64,000 nt of DNA from NCBI RefSeq assembly GCF_051401765.1, contig NC_135066.1, positions 18,145,001 through 18,209,000 of the forward strand. The letters run 5' to 3'. Shown one piece after another: positions 56,261 to 64,000 of this stretch (position 1 is its first letter; each line of letters starts with the position of its first letter). The position numbers and the translations under genes are program-made. The notes beneath the pieces were generated by a model that did not search any database, was not told the origin of the DNA, and saw only the letters and a list, made by a program, of their open reading frames with translations. This DNA is from Calliopsis andreniformis. Taxonomy: Eukaryota > Arthropoda > Insecta > Hymenoptera > Andrenidae.

Positions 56261-58427
56261 TTCTTTGCCTGCTCCTTCTTCCATATTTCTATTTTATGCC
56301 TTCGTCTTCCTTTCTGGCGATGTATTTATCGATTCGGGGAAGAAGGGGGGAAGGGTTGATTTATTTAAAGAATTTATATTTCATTTGTTTATTTTATTTT
56401 AGTTTGAGGTTTCTGGGAAAAGTTGAAGTTTGCTACTTCTCGGAGGGAAAAGGGGTGTATGGAGATTGTTAGTATTGCAGCAGCCTTATTTGCCTCGGGT
56501 TTTTCTTCTGTTTCTTGACGTTCGATTCGAACGCAGCATCGATTACGCAGGTGAATATCGACAAGCAACAGAGTCCAGGTGACGTCACGCCACACGTTTT
56601 ATATGTCATGTTGGAAATATGGTTTAGAGGTAAAATCGTTTGGACGGTGATTCATGCGATCCCGTGAGTCTCTGAAGTAGCTTTTCGCAGCTTTATGAGC
56701 GGTTAAACTTTATGAACCTGTGCATCTAAGAGCTCTAAAATATCATCATTACTCAGAAAAGAGGGAAGAAATGTTGCACCTTTAAGTCGTGCACATATTA
56801 CAGAGAATATATCTCATTTTATATCATAAGTAATACTACAATAGTAATAGATGTAATGATGTAAGAAGTAAACAGATTTATACCTCTGAACATAAAATAA
56901 TTTTCTAGATTTTACTGTCCTATAACAGAAACATTACTTTTCTGTATTATGTTATTCCTTCAAATACACCTAATCCCTGTTTTACGACAGTCACTATTGA
57001 AATGAAAAATATTCCACTGTAGTTAATCTCCATTTAAAAGGTAACAGCAGTAGTAAATAGAATGATTTTATTCCAATTCCCACGGAATCGTAAGAATCGC
57101 AAACATTTCAAATTCACGTGCTTGTCAATCGTTTCACACCAAAGCATCACTTCATTCATGATTGCTAATTAGCGATCGATGGAAGTTTAGCCTTCGATCA
57201 ATAGGGGTGATATAGGCACCCTGTCACTGGCGAGGATATTAAAAAAGTAAAAGCACACGTGTGCGAATACAAAGTGGCGTGTATGCGACATCACTCCTCT
57301 TTTTCTCGCCTTTTCTCTCTCTTTCTGTCACGATCGATCGAAATTCAGGGACGTCGGTGCACCGCGCATTCAATAATTAGCGCTAATTATATTTCGCACG
57401 AAGGTCGCCCACGGGCACTGCTAAAAGCGGCGGTATTGTTTAACGCAATTCGATACCCGCCTCTCTTTGTCCATCTCACGAATCGATCGTGTTCCCGAAG
57501 TGTGACCTATATGTCTCCTTGCACCTTGGACACAGAGCTTTTTGCACTAGAGGGTAAAAAGAAAATCGGTGACAGTGGAAATGGAAAATGGGAAAACGAT
57601 GAGAGCATTTAATCGATTCGCGTTGAAACACGGAAAATAGATTCTCCAGCTGAACGCAGACTTTTTCGAAATAAAAGCCTTAGCAGAAAGAAATGATTTT
57701 CTCCTCTCTAAACGCAAAATTCCAAGAAATCGAAATATAAGAAAAAGGTGAAGAAAAACACTCGTTTCTGAAAATCTCGTTCTTGTTTGCTCTACTTACA
57801 TATCTCGTATAGAAAAAAATAGTTACAGTGAAATATTTAGAAATCTATTCTTAAAAAATGATTTGAATTTTTATTTTAATTGCGTAGATAATGAAATATT
57901 GTAGAAATGCTTCCACTTCCGGCCAAAGTTTATTCGTAGTAATTGAAACTGAGTTTCGATACGAGTCGATAGAACCCACAATTAATGGGAGTACACGGAA
58001 TTCAGAGTCCTTATCGACTAGGCAAGGCGCACAGGCCTCGTAACAGCTGCCTCGTCTGAAATTAATTTCATGCGAACAGAATTCCGGTATTAACCTCCCA
58101 CTAAAATGTGGTCTGGCTGGAACAGGAATACTGGGAATGCTAGTCGATAAAATATGTCCCTCCAATCGATACCAAACGTTTCTGTGTCGATCGAGTTGGC
58201 CCGTCACGGTATAAAGTGGATAAACAGAACGGGGAACTTAAACAAGCCTTATCGATGCTAAAAAATTTAACCGACTGCGCGTGGGAAACGTGTAATCGAT
58301 ACGTAAATGGGAAAGTTTCGATTAAAGTTGCAATTTAAAATAGATAATATTGAAATCGGGTTTAATTCGTTTCGAAACGAGGGTAAAAAAATATTAGATT
58401 GAATTCTCTGGGAAATTTCTGGATCGA

Positions 58428-58905
58428 GATATACAGGGTGATGTAATAGAAAATGAATTTTACATAGCTGAGGAAACGAAATATAATTAATAAGAGGTGT
58501 CTTCAAGTTGTTAAATATAGTCAAGGTCGTCACAGTGGGTTAAGGTTGCTTTGCGTTAAATACGTACATTCCTTTTTCTAGAACATTTAAATTACAGTAA
58601 CAAATTGCAGAATGAGTCCAGCCATCGGAGACATAAATATTTTATCTCCAAATTGATTGCATCGTGTTTTACGACCAACGTTAAATTGACGACCTCCTCA
58701 GTATCGATTTATTTTATTCAGGACACGTGTAGGTATCATTATTGAACACTTGCTATTGTGAAACGTGTTACAATCATCTAGTATATCGATTCCACGTACA
58801 GGTATATAGTAAATTTCCTAATCTAAGTAATATAAATATTAGTAATATTTTCTCAAAAAATTATATCCAAATACTTGCTCTTTTTATTGAGTCACCCTGT
58901 ATATC
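58428..58905. mobile_element. Possible MITE with GATATACAGGGTGA termini (about 480 bp)
   Basis: GATATACAGGGTGA (58428-58441) is the perfect reverse complement of TCACCCTGTATATC (58892-58905). The interior is AT-rich and shows no transposase. CAGGGTG-type ends are common in small insect DNA transposons. A CATT-type flank duplication was not evident. Confidence 0.5.
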
Positions 58906-58999
58906 AACGAATACAAAAAGAAGAAATATTAAAATTTCACATCTCCACGACCCCCAGCTCGCTTAACATTACTCCAACAGTGTCTTCACCACCTCATTT

Positions 59000-59580
59000 A
59001 TGGCAACACGCTCGAAAATTGGTTCCAAGCGACACGCCACTCGCCCCCATTTTTCTGGCTGGCCCAGAACCCTCGAGACGTTGTAAGGTCGCACGACACA
59101 TCTTCGAGGTGTCCCTAGATGCGGCCTAAAGCGGTCGAAATAACCCTGGGCTTTTTCGCAACCCCGCGAACGTTGGGAGACAGCCACTAGTCAAGACAAA
59201 AATGCATGTTGTGCATCCTCTTGTATTAGTGTGTGTTCTCTTCCCCGTGTGTACTAACTTCTACCTCCGTGTCTCCTCTTTCGAGGTTAGGTGGACACAC
59301 GCATTTACTCCGTGGCCCAGCGCCACGCAGCTTGGCACCGCTTTTTCGGCCATCCGTTGTGTAACACTTGTACGTTGGCCGCCCCAGCGCTTTACAGCCC
59401 CCGATGTGTCGTACCGTCTGCTTAGTCGTGATTAGTTCTCCTCGCGAGGCCCGAGACAGCGGACTTTTTTTTCGATCTCTGATCCGCGAACGCGAGCGAT
59501 TCAATCACTCTCGGTTCGGTACAGTGTTGGACAAGTCAAGAGACTGTTCCTCTTCTTAGAGGAACTCGAGTTCTGAATCT
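59000..59580. promoter_or_regulatory. GC-richer island, function unknown
   Basis: Moderate CpG-rich block between AT-rich flanks, with short open frames on both strands and no recognisable protein. Similar in character to the other islands in the window. Confidence 0.25.
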
Positions 59581-60999
59581 TTGGGTAGTTGGATAATGGA
59601 TACTAGTTGGTACAGTTGATCAAAAGTTGAAGATAGAGTAACTGGAAATATTCTCAAGGAGTGTGGAAATTGGACCCCTAGAGGTTTGGGGCTACGAAGG
59701 TACCGCACGCAAAATCTAATAGGAAAGATTTTCTAAGTAATCGTGTGTTACTGTTAGGTTCTTGGAAAAGCTCTGTATATATGCTGTCCTGTAATTCCCA
59801 GTCATCTAGAGAGGCGATTTGTCTCATAAATCAATCGTGTCTTGGCAAAGTTTTATCGAAGCTCTCTGCTTCCAGATTTTTTCATCGGTCGTTGGATGGT
59901 GACAGCTTGCTCGTATCATTAAAACAACGTCAGAAGAATCCATTCTGTCGCCTCTCCGCATTATGCCATTAGAGTGGAAGGCAGAATCGATCGTTAAGCT
60001 CGTTTAGCGACAAAGTGGTCCAATTACAACCGCTACCGCTCCCTGGCGGCTTTTACCTCGCCTGGAAGCTACGTGGGATGATGGTCCCTCGGATTTTTCT
60101 CGCCAGCTTTTGTTCCCATTCGCCTCGTGTCGCCCTTTTGTCGTATTATTCTTCCATTTTCTTCTCGAATTTACGACCTTCTTTGGCTCGTTTTTACGAG
60201 ACACTCGTCAACAGTAACGTTCTACATTCGTTTGCTCCCTCCAGAATCTGACATGATGACCCAAATAGAAGCTAGAATTGGCTGCGGAGCGGACCTGGTT
60301 TAGGGTTTGTGTGAACCAAGATTGTGCAATGGCACCTATATAATTTTAAGATTTTCTTCTTTGTCGTAGCCATCTTACTTTACGGTCCTAATAGAAATGT
60401 GATCTTCTTCATATCGTTATGTATCAGATAAATTTTTTATCATTGTTTCATCCTGAAAGCACAGTTATAAAAGACCAGGAAATTGATATAAAAATACTAG
60501 AATTGCAAAACTTTCCTAATGGATTGTATTATAACAGTAATTGCGATCGCATGTTTCCTTCCATTTGTCTTCTACCTTCGTATGCCATCGACACGCATTA
60601 TAGAAGCTCGATTTGGCACACACAGTGGACCAGTTTGTGGCGCAATGTTTCCTAAATTGTCTTCCCTAAGAAAACTAGTCGAGCTAAGGTTTTAACATCA
60701 ATTAGGATTAATTAGATTTCTCAATTCAAATTCCAGTAGAAGAATTTTTAATTCCCCGAAACTAGTATCCTAATTACTGACCACGAGTTGAGTCCAACTG
60801 GAACAAACAACAACAAGAACAACACTATTAATAGAATTTCATTTGCTAGCCACAGGCTCATCCTCGCCTTTATAAATAGCAATTTGATCAGCAATATAGT
60901 TTCGATTTCTTATTTTCCTATTTAATACATATAGCTTCTCGTATAAGGATTTTTTAATTATTACGGTAAAAATATTTATTAGTGCCATTTGTCCTTGAA

Positions 61000-62420
61000 T
61001 CACCAACCAGAGGCCTCCAAGATTCAAATTTTCGCGCCCTCGTTCGACAGCCAAAAACGTCCTCCGAGATCAGTCTGCTGCTCTGGTAGAAAGACCCGAT
61101 ATATACACACACGGATTGTGTAACAAGAGCCTCGAGAGATAGAGCAAGAGTGCAGCGCCGTTTCAAGCTTCGGGCCAGATCGTAGTTCACTGTGGGCTCT
61201 CTACAGCACCGTAGCTCTAGTCGTCATCTAGTAGCCGCGCGTGCCGCGTGCGTGCACTCTATCGTTGTATTTAGTCGCTCGAATTCGAGTGTTGGTGTCA
61301 GGCTCCCTCTGCACACCTCGTGTGTCCATTGATCGAAATCTGGTTCTCGTGTTCCTTCGTTTCGTCCCGAGTCTCACGCTCCTTAGAGCCACTAGCGTTC
61401 GACTAGTGTTAACGATTGCAACGAAAGATTGCAGTAGTGTTTTTGGTAACAGAAATAAGATACGGATTAATTTCATCGAGGAAGAAAAATTGAGAAAAAA
61501 CTCAGAGGACCCCTATGGACCCTAAAATAATTCCTTACTCTCGTCGAGTTTGTCCCTCGCGGTAGACTTGTTTTCCTAACGCTCAGTCAAGGTCACGTGG
61601 TCGATTATAAAAACGATTACTCAACGCGCGAAAATGCTCACCAGAGCGAAATAGAACTGCACTGGGGCCTTTCGACGTCCAATCGAGTCGTATAAATATC
61701 TCAGCTTGTGTGGCTATCGTGTCGAGTTATCGCACGCTCATCGGGCATCTCGATGCACGCGTTATACAACTCGCTAGGAATGTGCACGCGTGAATATAAA
61801 GTACGGTCTTATCTAGATACACAGGCGCCCAGGAAATATCCGGATTCCAAATTGATTTCGCCGAACGAATTCCTGCGCACGCCCGTCTTCAAGGTCGCAA
61901 TTGTGTAACGACCGTTAGGGACGCCTCTGTTCTTTGTAGACCGAAGCGTGAATTGCATTTGTTCGTCGCTCGTGGCGCGTGTGGTGGCGCGCTGGTAGTG
62001 GTCGGTTTCACGAGAAGTCGATTATTCTTTTTTCTTCTCTTTTCTCGAGTCTCCTCGCATACTTCGATTTTATCTGCATCCACGGTCGATCTCTCGATTA
62101 CATAAGGCCGTGGATCTCCTCCAATTGACTTGAATTTATCAATCGATCCTCGGCTCTCGAGGAAAACAGTGAACATTTCCAGCCTCACGGTCGCGCGATT
62201 GCGTAACAAGCGCGTGAGTTGCATTTGTTGCCTCGGTCGGTAATGTCGCGCGACTGCGCGGTAACGTCGAGTCTTTGTTTCCCTAAATTAAGCTCTGCGC
62301 ACTTCGATTTCGAGCGCGATCGTCGCCGTTGTGTAACGCGCGGCAGGTTAATTAGTCTCGCCAGTAGATCGCTACGGTGACCAACTTCCTCTGTTGATAA
62401 ACGTTCGAGGAAACTTGCTT
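61000..62420. promoter_or_regulatory. CpG-rich island, possible promoter and 5' UTR
   Basis: The section at about 61080-61450 carries GATATATACACAC (TATA-like, about 61098) and CpG-rich text. The section from 61890 to 62340 contains diverged repeats with the words GCGTGA.TTGCATTTG and GTGTAACG. A GGTAAGC donor-like site occurs near 62594. It could be a first exon of a gene lying beyond the window. No coding sequence is recognised. Confidence 0.35.
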
Positions 62421-64000
62421 CTTAGAATTCATTAGTGACCTTTGAGCTTGGAATATTTTAACAAAGCGGGACTCATTGCATTCTCACGTCTACGTATACT
62501 GCAGTAGTGAACTACTTAAGGAGAGATCTCCCTGCTGCCATCGGTCTTTTCTGGGGATTCCCCATTCAGTTTGCGAGTGAAGTGTTCGGTCGGTAAGCTT
62601 CCACGGTGAAACATCGAGTATTTTGAATAATTCAAATGGTGGTGTGTCGTTTGAATTCCAACTTTATGGGTTGTGTGGTTTTCGCCTCGCATTCCTGCGA
62701 TACAGAGTGTACCCATTGGGTCGAATGACGAATGGTGCGAGCGAATAATCGTCGAAGACTATGTCCGTGATCAGAATCGCGTGTAAAACGAGGGTCATAT
62801 TCCGATCGCGTTATTATCGTCCATCGAATGCCTTCGAGTCGTGATTGTGCAATGACGTGTCCGTGTATCGTCGTTTCTCGCTGCTTGGCACTCTTGAATG
62901 CATCATCGCGTAACTCGTCTCGGTAATATTCAAGTACCCAAGACTGTGGACAAGTAATTGCATTCGAGAGTATCGTCTGGTTTTTGTACGACGTTCGATG
63001 TTTAAATTCATAGTAAACTTGTGTGATATAAAAATAAAAGAAAATTGTGTACGTTAAAATGTGAATGTAAAATTGATTTAAAAGCGGAATTTAAAAATTG
63101 AAGCTTAAAGATGGGACGTGTAAACTTCGGAGAATCGATTAAATTAACGATTAAATGCTGAATTTATGTAACTTATTATTGGACACTTCGACAGCGGGGA
63201 AATTAAATACGAAAGTCGGTAATTTTGAATATAAATTTCGAAGCTTTAGAATTCATTAATAGATCCTCACGTGACACGACCTGGTAGACACGTGTTAAGT
63301 TGCTTTAAATAGATAAGAATCTTATCAGCTCTTATCATTCTAGCATTTCGTTAGTCGAATGTAATTGTTCAATATTTCAACGTTCTTGCTTAATTTAAGA
63401 TGTAGAGTTAATCATGGTTTATTTGCAAATGTTTTTAATTACACACGCGGAGGTGTTACATTGACTATAACTAACGAGCGCGTCTCGACGCCAGGGCGTC
63501 GCGACACCGAGAACAGTTGTCTATTATTAGAAACGTCTCTTCCCTCATCTCACTCTTTAACCCCTCAAATACGATCCAATTTTCAGTTATCGTATTCGAA
63601 ATTTCATTCAATGACAATAATTATAAATATTTAATTTTCTGACAATTTCTCATCAATAATATTCTGCATTAATATCTTACATTCGACTATCGAAAACTCT
63701 AAAAAAAAAGAAAATCAAAATATGAAATCATAAATTATGGAACAAAAATAATAAATCATGGTTAAAATTTCCTAAATTATTACTCAAAACAGAAATTAAT
63801 ATTATTAACTTAAAAAACTTGGAATAAAAAATAAAATCACAATATTATACCTCATATTCTGAATTAACTTAAAAACTGTGTCGAATTCTCCCCAAGTAAG
63901 CTACTCACTGAAGACAAATAATTGAAACAAAGAAACCCAAGTTGCACAGTGAGATGTCTGGGCCAACGGTGTTTCAGCTATTAAAACCGGTAACGCGAAA

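Larger units (their letters stand above)
41834..64000 (+). other. Downstream of RPB8 exon 3: intron 3 or unresolved region
   Basis: No fourth RPB8 exon and no other recognisable coding exon was found on either strand. The stretch has several CpG-rich islands, a set of inverted-repeat elements and long AT-rich parts with nothing identifiable (for example 42.4-44.9, 45.2-47.1, 47.4-49.3, 51.8-53.0, 56.6-58.2 and 62.5-64.0 kb). If the RPB8 transcript continues, its third intron exceeds 22 kb. Confidence 0.5.

Overview
The window looks like insect nuclear DNA. Genes are split by GT-AG introns, AT-rich intergenic and intronic DNA alternates with CpG-rich islands, and no autonomous transposon is visible. 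The protein sequences are insect-like. The base composition and scarcity of transposons suggest a bee or related hymenopteran, but that is an inference.

Three protein-coding genes can be supported. (1) At the left edge on the + strand are the last three coding exons (2493-3636) of the Na+/K+-ATPase alpha subunit, membrane segments M7-M10 to the C terminus. They appear to be followed by a very long 3' UTR reaching about 8.9 kb. (2) On the - strand, 10016-9093, is a complete three-exon gene for Rrp36, an rRNA-processing and ribosome-biogenesis factor. It lies tail to tail with the ATPase gene. (3) On the + strand from 11962 is the gene for RPB8/RPABC3, the small subunit shared by RNA polymerases I, II and III. 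Its first three coding exons are at 11962-12034, 35382-35465 and 41653-41833. Introns 1 and 2 are about 23.3 kb and 6.2 kb. The last coding exon, about 37 residues, was not found before the window ends at 64000.

Most of the window (12-64 kb) is therefore RPB8 intron, or intron plus sequence shared with unrecognised transcripts. It carries regularly spaced CpG-rich, promoter-like islands at about 14.4-15.9, 20.2-21.3, 28.7-29.3, 30.0-31.8, 34.8-35.4, 38.9-39.9, 53.0-53.5, 55.3-56.3, 59.0-59.6 and 61.0-62.4 kb. It also holds a tandemly duplicated TATA-like module, a duplicated GC-rich segment (30.4 and 31.5 kb), six perfect TGACGTCA elements confined to 35.0-56.6 kb, and several GCCGCCAT (YY1/Pho-type) sites. 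Small non-autonomous transposon-like elements are present too. The best case is two diverged copies of an approximately 260-bp element with TTAA ends and inverted termini, which looks like a piggyBac-type MITE. No tRNA, rRNA, CRISPR array or bacterial-style system was seen.

The genes share a housekeeping theme (ion homeostasis, rRNA processing, transcription). The head-to-head arrangement of the Rrp36 and RPB8 genes, with 1.9 kb between start codons, would allow a shared control region, but this is not shown by the sequence.
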